A DNA stretch of 64,000 nt from Comamonadaceae bacterium (GTDB lineage Bacteria; Pseudomonadota; Gammaproteobacteria; Burkholderiales; Burkholderiaceae_C): assembly GCA_947450675.1 (NCBI GenBank), contig CANFWI010000002.1, positions 1 through 64,000 on the forward strand, in the 5' to 3' direction. Position numbers and translations under genes: made by a program. The notes beneath the pieces were generated by a model. The model made no database searches. It was not told where the DNA came from and saw only the letters and a list, made by a program, of their open reading frames with translations. Each line of letters opens with the position of its first letter. The first letter of the stretch is position 1. Positions 55,947 to 64,000 of this stretch are shown here, in pieces.

Positions 55947-57224
55947 TCAATAGAACCAGCGCGCCGGCACCATGACCAGCTGCGGGAAGGCGATCATCAA
56001 GAACATCGCAGCGAACTGGGCGATCATGAAAGGAACCACGCCCTTGGTCACTTCGTCCATGCCCATTTTGCCAACACCCGCCACCGCATTCAGCACCGTC
56101 CCAACAGGCGGCGTGATCAGGCCAATGGCGTTGTTGATGATGAACAGCACGCCGAAATAAACCGGGTCAATGCCCGCCGCTTTGATCACCGGCATCAGCA
56201 CCGGGGTCAGCAGCAAAATCGTCGGCGTCATGTCCAGCGCTGTACCCACCACCATGGTCAGCACCATGATCGCCAGCATCAAGAGCTTGGGGCTGCCCAG
56301 CAAAGGCTGCATCAACTCAACCACTTGCGCGGGCAAATTCGCCACCGTGATCAGCCAGGCCGAGACCATCGCAGCCGCCACTAAAAACATCACCACCGAG
56401 CAAGTCACCGCCGCCGACACAAACAGCGGCACCAGCTTCTTGAAGTTGAGTTCACGGTATACAAACACTGAGACGAACAGCGAGTAAACCGCGGCCACCA
56501 CGGCCGCTTCCGTCGGCGTGAAAACGCCGAACTTCAGACCAAAAACAATGATGAAAGGCAGCACCAGCGCCCAAGTCGCCAGCCGCATGGCCTCGATCAC
56601 TTCAGCGAAAGATTTGCGCGGCGGCGGTGTGATGGCGTCTTTGCGCACCAACCACCACCACGTGGCCACCAAGGACAGTGCCAGCCAGACCCCCGGAAAG
56701 ATGCCCGCCATGAACAGTTTGGAGATGGAAACGCCGCCGGCGACACCAAAAATCACGAAGCCAATGCTGGGCGGGATGATCGGTGCAATGATGCCGGCTG
56801 AGGCGATCAAGCCAGCTGAGCGGCCGCGGTCATGGCCGGCGGCGATCATCATCGGCAACAGCAATGCCGTCAAGGCAGCCGCATCAGCCACCGCTGAGCC
56901 CGACAGCGAGGCCATGATGACGGCGGCGACGATGGTCACGTACCCCAAGCCGCCACGCACGTGACCGACCAGCGCCATGGCGAAGTTCACGATGCGCCGC
57001 GACAAGCCGCCGGCATTCATGATTTCACCTGCCAACATGAAGAACGGCACGGCCAGCAACGGAAAGCTGTTGGCTCCTTCCATGACGTTTTGCGCCAAGA
57101 TTTGCGCGTCAAACATGTTCAAGTGCAGCATCAACGCGGCACCGCACAGCAGCAGTGAAAAAGCGATCGGCACGCCCAGCGCCATGGCGGCGAGCAAGGA
57201 GCCCAGAAAAATGGCAATCGTCAT
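55947..57224 (-). CDS. dctM: TRAP transporter large permease, DctM family
   Basis: Large membrane subunit (425 residues) with about 12-13 hydrophobic helices, doing sodium-coupled transport. Family stretches are LPMMIAAGHDRGRSAGLIASAGIIAPIIPPSIGFVIFG and GTALDMTPTILLLTPVLMPV followed by GIDPVYFGVLFIINNAIGLITPPVG. It stands between dctQ and dctP. Confidence 0.94.
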   Translation of the reverse strand: MTIAIFLGSLLAAMALGVPIAFSLLLCGAALMLHLNMFDAQILAQNVMEGANSFPLLAVPFFMLAGEIMNAGGLSRRIVNFAMALVGHVRGGLGYVTIVAAVIMASLSGSAVADAAALTALLLPMMIAAGHDRGRSAGLIASAGIIAPIIPPSIGFVIFGVAGGVSISKLFMAGIFPGVWLALSLVATWWWLVRKDAITPPPRKSFAEVIEAMRLATWALVLPFIIVFGLKFGVFTPTEAAVVAAVYSLFVSVFVYRELNFKKLVPLFVSAAVTCSVVMFLVAAAMVSAWLITVANLPAQVVELMQPLLGSPKLLMLAIMVLTMVVGTALDMTPTILLLTPVLMPVIKAAGIDPVYFGVLFIINNAIGLITPPVGTVLNAVAGVGKMGMDEVTKGVVPFMIAQFAAMFLMIAFPQLVMVPARWFY

Positions 57225-57264
57225 GTCTGACCTTTTTTAATGTGAGTTTGACTGAAGGCCAAGA

Positions 57265-57804
57265 TCAACGATTGGCGCTGGCATCTGTGTGCGGCGCTTC
57301 TTCGGACTCTTGAATCAACACCAGATGCGCGTCATCCACCTGGCCGGTCAACAGGCGCCACAGGTCATTCAAAATGATCGGTGCACCGAGCACCGAAAAC
57401 ACCATGCCGGAGGCATAAAACCAGGCCATCGAGACTTCCATCACCGCGCTGGTGGAGGTCAGGTTGATGAGCGTCTGCTCGTAAGAACCTTTGAACAGCA
57501 ACCACAGGCAATACAGCATCAGCATCAGCGACAAGCCCATGCAGAGTTTCTTGCCAGCGGGTCCGAGTTTGCCGACCAACATGTCCGTGCCCAAATGCGA
57601 TTTGCTGCGCAAAGCGACCACCGCGCCCATGAAGGTCAGCCAGACAAACAGCCAGCGCGACAGCTCTTCAGACAGCGTGAAGCCGGAGTTGAAGGCGTAG
57701 CGCATGAAGACGTTGCCAAACACCAGCACGACCATCAGCGCCAAGGCCGCGGCGATCAGGTAGCTCAGCAGCTGGCAATACAGATCTATGGTTTTTTTGA
57801 GCAC
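57265..57804 (-). CDS. dctQ: TRAP transporter small permease, DctQ family
   Basis: Small membrane subunit (179 residues) with four hydrophobic helices. The first is LLSYLIAAALALMVVLVFGNVFMRYAF, and then FTLSEELSRWLFVWLTFMGAVVALRSKSHLGTDML is the conserved DctQ segment. It is first of the transporter genes. The upstream 125 bases carry two inverted repeats that may be operators. Confidence 0.9.
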   Translation of the reverse strand: MLKKTIDLYCQLLSYLIAAALALMVVLVFGNVFMRYAFNSGFTLSEELSRWLFVWLTFMGAVVALRSKSHLGTDMLVGKLGPAGKKLCMGLSLMLMLYCLWLLFKGSYEQTLINLTSTSAVMEVSMAWFYASGMVFSVLGAPIILNDLWRLLTGQVDDAHLVLIQESEEAPHTDASANR

Positions 57805-57842
57805 GGTTTGTCTCCGATTGATGAGTTCAGCTCGTAATGTAC

Positions 57843-57856
57843 GAACTTGTTAGTTC
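57843..57856. promoter_or_regulatory. inverted repeat GAACT-TGTT-AGTTC upstream of dctQ
   Basis: Perfect five-base arms with a four-base spacer, 39 bases upstream of the dctQ start and downstream of the TetR-type regulator gene. A good candidate for the TetR operator. Confidence 0.45.
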
Positions 57857-57864
57857 TTCATAAA

Positions 57865-57879
57865 TAGGGGAAAACCCTA
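57865..57879. promoter_or_regulatory. inverted repeat TAGGG-GAAAA-CCCTA upstream of dctQ
   Basis: Perfect five-base arms with an A-rich centre, nine bases from the previous inverted repeat. Two different palindromes side by side suggest two regulators or an operator plus a promoter element. Confidence 0.4.
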
Positions 57880-57929
57880 GATTCACTGATAGCCTCGAGA
57901 CATCCCTGTCCAAAGATTTTTGAGCCGGT

Positions 57930-58643
57930 TCAGCGCCGCACAAAGCGCACGATCATCTCGACGATGTTGTTGCGCCGGACAGCCCGCGCTGCGTCAGCGC
58001 CCGACTCATGCTTGAAGATCAAGCCGAAGGTGTGCTGGTTCGAGACGTTGAAAAACGTCAGCGCAGAAATCGAGGCGTGAATGTCGATCGGCTCCAGTCC
58101 CGCCCGAAATGCGCCGTCGGCCACGCCGCGGTCGTAGAGCTGGCGAATCGTCTGAATGGCCGTGACATTGAGTTCCTGAATGATCTTGCTCTGCGCCAGG
58201 TACTCGCCGCGTTGCATGTTTTCGGACATCACCAAGCGGATGTAATCTTGGTTGCCAAAATGATGGTCAAAGGTGAACTCCACCAAGCGGCGCAAGGCTG
58301 CCTCGGGTGACAAATCGCCCAAATGCAGCTCGGCCTCGATGCTGCGCATGCGCCTGTAGGACTCTTCCAGCACCGCCAAGTACAGGCCTTCCTTGCTACC
58401 GAAATAGTAGTAAATCATCCGCTTGCTGGTGCTGGTCGCGGCAGCAATCTCGTCGATGCGCCCGCCACTCAAACCCTTGTTCGCAAACTCGGCGGTCGCC
58501 ACTTCCAAAATGCCGGCCATGGTTCGGGCCGGGTCGTTAGTGCGTGAAGTGGTGCGGCCAACAGGCTGAGCCTCAGAGGTCGTCTTGCTCAAACGGGAAG
58601 AACTTTTAAGATTTTTCAGCGCTGAATGGACTGGTTCGTTCAT
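57930..58643 (-). CDS. TetR/AcrR family transcriptional regulator
   Basis: Regulator of 237 residues. After a Ser/Thr/Lys-rich N-terminal extension of about 35 residues comes the helix-turn-helix ILEVATAEFANKGLSGGRIDEIAAATSTSKRMIYYYFGSKEGLY (about residues 43-86), then a TetR-C-type ligand domain with a GAFRAGLEPIDIHASISALTFF region. ATG 58643 is chosen; GTG 58676 is possible. It is co-directional with dctQ, whose start is 126 bases downstream, and is a likely regulator of the transport/catabolic cluster. Confidence 0.88.
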   Translation of the reverse strand: MNEPVHSALKNLKSSSRLSKTTSEAQPVGRTTSRTNDPARTMAGILEVATAEFANKGLSGGRIDEIAAATSTSKRMIYYYFGSKEGLYLAVLEESYRRMRSIEAELHLGDLSPEAALRRLVEFTFDHHFGNQDYIRLVMSENMQRGEYLAQSKIIQELNVTAIQTIRQLYDRGVADGAFRAGLEPIDIHASISALTFFNVSNQHTFGLIFKHESGADAARAVRRNNIVEMIVRFVRR

Positions 58644-58685
58644 TCGCAAAGTATAGGACGCTGAAGCCTCGCTCACGCATGAGGA

Positions 58686-59624
58686 TCAACGGCGCAAACT
58701 TTTTTCGATGCCTTTGATGGCCGCCACCAAGGTCTGGTTCACCGGCGTCGGCACGCCGTAGCGCGCGCCCTGCTGCACCACCGCACCGTTGATGAAATCG
58801 ATCTCGGTGACCGAGCCTTTTTCCAAGCTTTGCAGCATCGAGTTCTTGAACTCGAACGGCAAACCGGCGCCAGCCCGGCGCCACGCATCGACCGGCTCGG
58901 TGATGCTCAAGCGCACACCGCAGGCGCGCGCCACCGCCATCGCCTCAGTCACCGCCGCCACGGCGCAGGCCTCCAGCGCCGGCACTTGGTACAGCTCACC
59001 GTAGGGCAGGCGCGTGATGCCGCTGAGTGCGCCCGTGGCCACATTCACCAGCAGCTTGTCCCAGATCGTGCCCATGATGTTGTCGCTCACCGTGGTCTGC
59101 AGCCCCGCCGCATTGAAGACAGCCGCCACGGCTGTCGCCCGGGCGCTGACAGTGCCGTCCAGCTCGCCAATCACGGTCAGCTTTTGGCGCGTGCCCGCAA
59201 TGACATGACCCGGCGCGAGCTGCGTGCCGCCCACATAGGTTTTGCCGGCCAACAGCTTGTCACGACCAACGATCTCGGCCAGCACATCTTCATGGCCCAA
59301 ACCGTTTTGCAGCGACAGCACCACCGTCTGCGGCCCCAGCAGCGAGAGCGCTGAGCGCATGGCGTCTTCGGTGTGAAAGGACTTGACCAGCACGATCAGC
59401 AGATCAACCGGGCCGCTGGCGCTGTCAACACCAGCCGCTGAGGTAGCAGCGCGGACCCGCACCGTGCGGTCGATGCCCTCGGTGCGCAGCACCAAGCCGC
59501 GCTGCGTCAAGACATCAACGTGAGCCGCGTTGCGATTGATCAGCCAAACCTCATGGCCCGCTTCGGTCAGCACGCCGCCCATCGCGCAACCCAGGGCGCC
59601 GGCGCCCAGCACGCCGATCTTCAA
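58686..59624 (-). CDS. panE: 2-dehydropantoate 2-reductase family protein (PanE/ApbA)
   Basis: NADPH-dependent ketoacid reductase of 312 residues: N-terminal Rossmann loop GVLGAGALGCAMGG, then VKSFHTEDAM, LSLQNGLGHED, the conserved Lys in TIWDKLLVNVATGALSGI, and ESVTEIDFINGAVVQ-type end segment (GSVTEIDFINGAVVQQGARYG). It starts with TTG two bases after the livF stop, so it belongs to the liv message. Many such proteins are catabolic paralogues rather than true PanE; the gene symbol is tentative. Confidence 0.82.
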   Translation of the reverse strand: MKIGVLGAGALGCAMGGVLTEAGHEVWLINRNAAHVDVLTQRGLVLRTEGIDRTVRVRAATSAAGVDSASGPVDLLIVLVKSFHTEDAMRSALSLLGPQTVVLSLQNGLGHEDVLAEIVGRDKLLAGKTYVGGTQLAPGHVIAGTRQKLTVIGELDGTVSARATAVAAVFNAAGLQTTVSDNIMGTIWDKLLVNVATGALSGITRLPYGELYQVPALEACAVAAVTEAMAVARACGVRLSITEPVDAWRRAGAGLPFEFKNSMLQSLEKGSVTEIDFINGAVVQQGARYGVPTPVNQTLVAAIKGIEKSLRR

Positions 59625-59626
59625 AG

Positions 59627-60349
59627 TCAGTGCCCGCCGCCCAAGTAAGCCGCCCTGACAGCCGGGTCATCGCGCAGCTTGGAAGCTTCGCCATGGACGG
59701 AGATGCTGCCGTTTTCCAGCACGTAGCCGTAGTCGGCCACCTTCAGCGCGGCGGCAGCGAACTGCTCCACCAGCAGCATGGTCACACCGCGCGACTTGAG
59801 GTCGGCAATGATGCGGAAAACTTCTTCCACCAGAATCGGCGCCAAGCCCATCGAAGGCTCGTCAAGCAGCACAATCTCTGGGTTCAACATCACGGCGCGG
59901 GCCATGGCCAGCATCTGCTGCTCACCGCCCGACAAGGTGCCGGCGAGCTGGTTGCGGCGCTCCTTGAGGCGCGGGAACAAATCCATCGCACGGTCTAAGT
60001 CACCCGCCACGTCGCCCTTCGGACGGCTACCCGTCAAGCGCGGGAAAGCCCCCAAGATCAAGTTGTCGGTCACCGTCATGGTGGCAAACACGCGCCGACC
60101 TTCCGGCGAGTGGGCCAAGCCCTGTTTGGCGATGGTGAAAGACTCCAAGCCATCGATGCGTTTGCCGTGCAGGGAGATCTCACCCGCCGTCGGTTTGATC
60201 ATGCCGGACACCGCGCGCATGGTCGTCGTTTTGCCAGCGCCGTTAGAACCGATCAACGTGACGACTTTGCCTTTGGGGACTTCAATCGAAATACCATGCA
60301 GGACTTGAACTTTGCCGTAACCGGCCTGAAGATTTTTGATGCTCAACAT
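59627..60349 (-). CDS. livF: branched-chain amino acid-type ABC transporter ATPase LivF
   Basis: Second ATPase of a HAAT-family importer (240 residues). Walker A is GSNGAGKTT near residue 36, the signature TLSGGEQQMLAMARA follows, and Walker B is EIVLLDEPSMGLAPILVEEVF. It begins 16 bases after the livMG stop. The substrate may be an amino acid, amide or aromatic acid; the sequence does not decide. Confidence 0.94.
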   Translation of the reverse strand: MLSIKNLQAGYGKVQVLHGISIEVPKGKVVTLIGSNGAGKTTTMRAVSGMIKPTAGEISLHGKRIDGLESFTIAKQGLAHSPEGRRVFATMTVTDNLILGAFPRLTGSRPKGDVAGDLDRAMDLFPRLKERRNQLAGTLSGGEQQMLAMARAVMLNPEIVLLDEPSMGLAPILVEEVFRIIADLKSRGVTMLLVEQFAAAALKVADYGYVLENGSISVHGEASKLRDDPAVRAAYLGGGH

Positions 60350-60365
60350 GTTGAATTCTCTCTAC

Positions 60366-62306
60366 TTAAGTGGCCGTGCCACCGAGGTAAGCCTCGATCA
60401 CTTTTTCGTCAGCCTGCACCTCCGCTGGCTTGCCTTCGGCAATCTTCTGGCCAAAGTCCAGTACCGAAACCGCGTCGCAAATGCTCATGACCACATCCAT
60501 GTGGTGCTCAATCAAAATCACCGTGATGCCGTGGTCACGGATTTTCCGAATGATGTTGATCAGCACTTTGATGTCTGGCGCCGTCAAGCCGGCAGCCGGC
60601 TCGTCGAGCAGCAAGAGCTGCGGATCCAGCGCCAGCGCACGGGCAATTTCTAGCAGACGCTGCTTACCGTAGGGCAGGTTGCGCGCCTCTTCAGTGGCCA
60701 AGTCACCCAGGCCGACAAAATTGAGCAAACCCATGCCGCGTTCGATGGCGGCTTTTTCTTCGCGCTTGTAGCGCGGCGTGTGCAACGACACATCCAAGAT
60801 GTTGCTGTCAAAGGTGTGGTGCAGACCCACTTGCACGTTTTGCAAGGCGGTCATCTCACCAAACAACTGCACGTTCTGGAAGGTCCGCGCAATGCCCGAC
60901 AGCGCAATATCCGACGAAGTGCGGCCGACCACAGAGCGACCCGCAAACACAATGCTGCCGGCAGTCGGCACATAAATGCCAGTCAACACGTTCATCATCG
61001 TGCTCTTGCCCGAGCCGTTCGGACCGATCAACCCGTGGATGGTGCCGCGCTTGATGCGCAGATCGACCTGGTTGATGGCCTTGAGACCACCGAACTGCAT
61101 CAGCACGCCATTGGCGACCAGCAAGTCAGTGCCGGTTTCGTGGGTACCTGCTTTGGCCGCCATCATCACGGCGTCACGGCTGGTGTCCAAGCCATCGACG
61201 CTAACGCTGTCAGCCGCAGGCGACTTGCGGGCAAACAGACTGCGGGCAAAGCCCACAATGCCGTCTTGCAGGTAGTACACCACGAACAAAATCATCAAGC
61301 CAAAAATACTCAAGCGCCAGTCGGTGATGGACTCCAACCAGAACGAAAAGCCAGCCAGCGCGATGGTGCCGATCACCGGAATCGCCATGGCTTTGGGCGT
61401 GGTCATTTTTCTGAGGACGCCAACCACGGCGCCCACGCTGATCAACACCGCCAGCGACGACGCAACGATGCGAAACAGCTCCAAGTCGTCCAGCAGCTTC
61501 GGCAAAATCACGATGATGGCCGCACCCAGCAAAGCACCCGAACGTGTCTTGCGACCGCCCATGATGACCGCCAACAAAAACAGCACGGTCAACTCGAAGT
61601 TGTAAGTGTTCGGCGAAATATATTGCTCTGAGTAGGCATACAGGCAACCGGCCAGACCGGCAAAACCGGCGCTGATGACGAAGGCATAGACCTTGTAACG
61701 GTAGACCGACACGCCCATGCAGTCAGAAGCCACAGGGCTGCCGCGCAAAGCTTCAAAGGCACGGCCGAGTTGTGATTTCAAAATGCGGTGAACGACCACC
61801 AGCGAGAGCACCATCAGCGCAAACACCAGCCAGTAAAAGCCTTGCTCGCTGAGCTTCTGCCCAAACAGTGATGGCTTGGGAATGGTGATGCCCAAGGGGC
61901 CTTCGGTGAGGAAGGTCATCTCGTTGATCAAAATCTGAATGATGGTGCCGAAAGCCAAGGTCACCATGGCCAAATACGGGCCCGTCACGCGCAGCGCCGG
62001 CAGCGCCAACAAAGCACCAAAAGCCGCTGTCACGCCAATGCTGGCGGGAATAATGACCCAGAGCGGCGCGCCGAGTTTCATGAAGAGCACGCCGGCGGTG
62101 TAAGAACCCACGCCAAACAAACCGGCGTGGCCCAAGGAAACCTGGCCGGTGTAGCCGACCACAATGTCTAGGCCATACAACAAGATCGCGTAGATCATGA
62201 TGGTGATGACCATGTGCACGTAATACGAGTTGGCGGTGAACAAAGGCACACCTGCCAGCAAGGCCAGACCGATCACGGCGGCAAAAAGCGTCTTCCGATT
62301 CATCAT
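60366..62306 (-). CDS. livM: LivM-LivG fusion: permease and ATPase of a branched-chain amino acid-type ABC transporter
   Basis: One chain of 646 residues. Residues 1-330 are the LivM permease (IMIYAILLYGLDIVVGYTGQVSLGHAGLFGVGSYTAG and further helices). A linker of about 50 residues (KSPAADSVSVDGLDTSRDAV) leads to the LivG ATPase from about 389, with Walker A GPNGSGKST near 428 and LLLLDEPAAGLTAPDIKVL as Walker B region. Both parts look complete. The ATG at 62306 shares a base with the livH stop; ATG 62303 is equally possible. Confidence 0.93.
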   Translation of the reverse strand: MMNRKTLFAAVIGLALLAGVPLFTANSYYVHMVITIMIYAILLYGLDIVVGYTGQVSLGHAGLFGVGSYTAGVLFMKLGAPLWVIIPASIGVTAAFGALLALPALRVTGPYLAMVTLAFGTIIQILINEMTFLTEGPLGITIPKPSLFGQKLSEQGFYWLVFALMVLSLVVVHRILKSQLGRAFEALRGSPVASDCMGVSVYRYKVYAFVISAGFAGLAGCLYAYSEQYISPNTYNFELTVLFLLAVIMGGRKTRSGALLGAAIIVILPKLLDDLELFRIVASSLAVLISVGAVVGVLRKMTTPKAMAIPVIGTIALAGFSFWLESITDWRLSIFGLMILFVVYYLQDGIVGFARSLFARKSPAADSVSVDGLDTSRDAVMMAAKAGTHETGTDLLVANGVLMQFGGLKAINQVDLRIKRGTIHGLIGPNGSGKSTMMNVLTGIYVPTAGSIVFAGRSVVGRTSSDIALSGIARTFQNVQLFGEMTALQNVQVGLHHTFDSNILDVSLHTPRYKREEKAAIERGMGLLNFVGLGDLATEEARNLPYGKQRLLEIARALALDPQLLLLDEPAAGLTAPDIKVLINIIRKIRDHGITVILIEHHMDVVMSICDAVSVLDFGQKIAEGKPAEVQADEKVIEAYLGGTAT

Positions 62307-63181
62307 CAAACTTTCTTGATCGCGGATTTGCCGAAGAGTCCGGCAGGTTTGTAGGCCAGCACAAGCAACAGCAAGACCAGCCCTGGAACGTCTTTGTAGC
62401 CCGTGGAGAGATAAAAGCCGGTGGTGGTTTCAGCCACACCCAAAATAATGCCACCGACAATGATGCCCATGCCGCTGGTCAGACCGCCGATGATGGCGAC
62501 AGCAAATGCCTTCAGGCCCAACACCGAACCCATGGTCGCGCCGGTCAGCGTCAGCGGTGCAATCAAGGCACCGGCGAAGGCGGCGGTGGCGGAAGACAGC
62601 GCATACGAAAAGGTGATCACCAAGCCTGTGTTGATGCCCATCAGTTTGGCCGCATCACGGTCATTGAAGGTGGCGACTACAGCCTTGCCGTAAATGGTTT
62701 TGCGGTTGAAGAACTCGACCGCCAACATCATCAGCACGGCACCGACAACCACCAGAATTTCCATCGGCAGCACATTGGCGCCGAACAACTTGATCGGGGA
62801 TTCAGGCAGCGGCGAAGGGAACTTCAGGTCATCACGGCCCCAAATGTTCTCGGCCACGTTCTTAAAGATGATGCCCAGCGCGATGGTCGACATGATCCAG
62901 CCGAACTCGCTTTTGATCTTGATCGCCGGCCGCACCGCAATGCGCTCAACAACACCGCCCTGAATCAATCCAAACACAATGACCAGTGGCAGCATCATCC
63001 AGTAATTCATGCCCATGTTGACCAGCGTCAGGCCGACCATGGCGCCCAGCATGAGCGCATCACCCTGACCGAAGTTCAAGGTGTCAGAGGTCTGAAAGGT
63101 CAGCTGGTAACCGAAAGCAATGACCGCGTAGATCATGCCCAGGGCGATACCGCTGTAGACAAGTTGGAGCAGGATTTCCAT
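62306..63181 (-). CDS. livH: branched-chain amino acid-type ABC transporter permease LivH
   Basis: Permease of 291 residues with about eight hydrophobic helices. Family stretches are YSGIALGMIYAVIAFGYQLTFQTSDTLNFGQGD at the start and GLKAFAVAIIGGLTSGMGIIVGGIILGVAET towards the end. It is separated from livK by a terminator-like hairpin (63229-63268), which should make the permease less abundant than the binding protein. Confidence 0.94.
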   Translation of the reverse strand: MEILLQLVYSGIALGMIYAVIAFGYQLTFQTSDTLNFGQGDALMLGAMVGLTLVNMGMNYWMMLPLVIVFGLIQGGVVERIAVRPAIKIKSEFGWIMSTIALGIIFKNVAENIWGRDDLKFPSPLPESPIKLFGANVLPMEILVVVGAVLMMLAVEFFNRKTIYGKAVVATFNDRDAAKLMGINTGLVITFSYALSSATAAFAGALIAPLTLTGATMGSVLGLKAFAVAIIGGLTSGMGIIVGGIILGVAETTTGFYLSTGYKDVPGLVLLLLVLAYKPAGLFGKSAIKKV

Positions 63182-63228
63182 AAATTCAATTCCGCGAAAA
63201 ATTCAAGTCTGAGCCATCACGGCCCTAC

Positions 63229-63268
63229 AAAAAAAGCATCGCACCCGCTGAATCAGCAGGTGCGATGC
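63229..63268 (-). terminator. attenuating terminator between livK and livH
   Basis: On the minus strand GCATCGCACC (63268-63259) pairs with GGTGCGATGC (63245-63236) in a perfect ten-base stem, followed by seven T. It is placed after livK and before livH, so it probably ends part of the message and keeps livK expression higher than the membrane genes. Confidence 0.88.
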
Positions 63269-63294
63269 CCGTCACTCACAGTCAACGCTGTGAA

Positions 63295-64000
63295 TTACTT
63301 CTTAACTGCCGCGGCTTTGGATTTCACCGTGGCGTTTTTCTTCATGTCTTCAGCGTAAGCAAACACCACGCGGCCGTCCTTGACTTCACCAAACACTGGG
63401 ATGTTGGCCGTCACCGCTTCGTGGTCAGTCTTGGTGAAAGGCTTGTCATACGTCATCACCACGCCGTCGACTTTGGTGCCGAGGTTTTCCAAGGCTTCAC
63501 GCACCTTCGGGCCTTCGGTGCTGTTGGCCTGCTTGATAGCGGCAGCCAGCAGGTAGATCGAGTCATACCCTTGAGCCGCAGAAACCGGTGAGTCGATGCG
63601 GTTGTTTTTTGGTTTGAAGGTCTTCAGGTAAGCGTCGATGAAGGCTTTGCGCTTTGGCGTGTCAGCTTGCTGAATAAAAGTTTGCGGCATGCGCGCACCT
63701 TCGCCACCAGGGCCGGCGTTGTCGATGTAATTGGCCATGGACAAAGTCCAGCTGCCGATCATCGGTACTTTCCAGCCCAGCTTGGTCATGCCGTTGGCAA
63801 TTTGGGCCAGCTCAGGGCCAATGCCGTAAGTCAGCACCACTTCAGCGCCGGCTTCCTTGGCCTTCAGCAACTGAGCCGTCATGTCGACGTCTTTGATGTT
63901 GAACTTTTCACTGGCCACTGGCTTGATGCCCTTAGCAGACAGTGCTTTTTCCAGATCTTCACGACCGAGCTGACCGTAGTTGGTCGAGTCAGCCAGAATC
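63295..64000 (-). CDS. livK: ABC transporter substrate-binding protein (LivK type), partial
   Basis: C-terminal 234 residues of a periplasmic binding protein; the frame is open to the window edge, so the start and signal peptide lie beyond 64000. Visible parts are STNYGQLGREDLEKALSAKGI, AEVVLTYGIGPELAQIANGM, SAAQGYDSIYLLAAAIKQANS and VMTYDKPFTKTDHEAV, typical of the HAAT receptor family. First gene of the livK-livH-livMG-livF-panE operon. Confidence 0.92.
   Translation of the reverse strand, partial: ILADSTNYGQLGREDLEKALSAKGIKPVASEKFNIKDVDMTAQLLKAKEAGAEVVLTYGIGPELAQIANGMTKLGWKVPMIGSWTLSMANYIDNAGPGGEGARMPQTFIQQADTPKRKAFIDAYLKTFKPKNNRIDSPVSAAQGYDSIYLLAAAIKQANSTEGPKVREALENLGTKVDGVVMTYDKPFTKTDHEAVTANIPVFGEVKDGRVVFAYAEDMKKNATVKSKAAAVKK

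Noticed and set aside
1-64000. CRISPR arrays, tRNA or rRNA genes, integrase or transposase genes
   Set aside because: No regularly spaced repeats, no tRNA-like cloverleaf context and no mobile-element proteins were found on either strand.

Overview
The window looks like a chromosomal segment of a high-GC betaproteobacterium of the order Burkholderiales, most likely Comamonadaceae (Polaromonas/Rhodoferax/Limnohabitans-like). This is inferred from gene content and order: split transhydrogenase genes pntAA-pntAB-pntB, a fur/bamE-dapB-exbBD-leuS-lptE-holA-proA block, the betaproteobacterial type of glutamate-cysteine ligase, a LivM-LivG fusion, and a GC-rich intergenic repeat of a kind I associate with this family. 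No rRNA, tRNA, CRISPR array, prophage or intact insertion sequence was seen.

Layout. 1-4.7 kb: proton-translocating transhydrogenase, then an acyl-CoA ligase overlapping a methylthioadenosine/SAH nucleosidase. 5.5-9.4 kb: corA facing away from hpf-ptsN-hprK (ribosome hibernation and the nitrogen PTS/HPr kinase), then fur. 9.5-17.9 kb: a long co-directional run bamE-dapB-exbB-exbD-leuS-lptE-holA-proA, with a 25-bp-arm palindrome inserted in frame in leuS. 18-25.4 kb: gshA, two tandem kup potassium transporters of identical length, gshB and a class II amidotransferase. 25.4-29.3 kb: an MFS exporter with a tautomerase, a zinc metallopeptidase, and a Crp/Fnr regulator.

29.6-39.8 kb: a type II secretion system in an unusual layout. 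gspDEF (+) runs into gspGHIJKLM (-), and gspC diverges from gspG with overlapping start codons; no gspN is seen. 40-51.3 kb: a small proline-rich protein, a SEC-C protein, an FMN glutamate-synthase-like protein, a PIN nuclease coupled to an RlmL-type methyltransferase, the lptA-lptB-rpoN operon (here separated from hpf-ptsN-hprK), dsbA, a SPOR protein and argS. argS is preceded by an overlapping 39-codon frame with a much better ribosome binding site.

51.4-58.6 kb: a catabolic-looking cluster on the minus strand: TetR regulator, TRAP transporter (dctQ-dctM-dctP), Gfo/Idh dehydrogenase, AroQ-like dehydratase and AroE-like dehydrogenase, with a LysR regulator at the end. The AroE-like protein keeps the catalytic Lys/Asp but lacks the Ser-x-Ser pair that binds the shikimate carboxylate, and the AroQ-like protein is altered around its substrate pocket. 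I regard this as the best candidate for an undescribed pathway, probably uptake and oxidation/dehydration of a carbocyclic compound. 58.7-64 kb: a PanE-like reductase and a branched-chain amino-acid-type ABC importer (livK-livH-livMG-livF); livK runs off the right edge.
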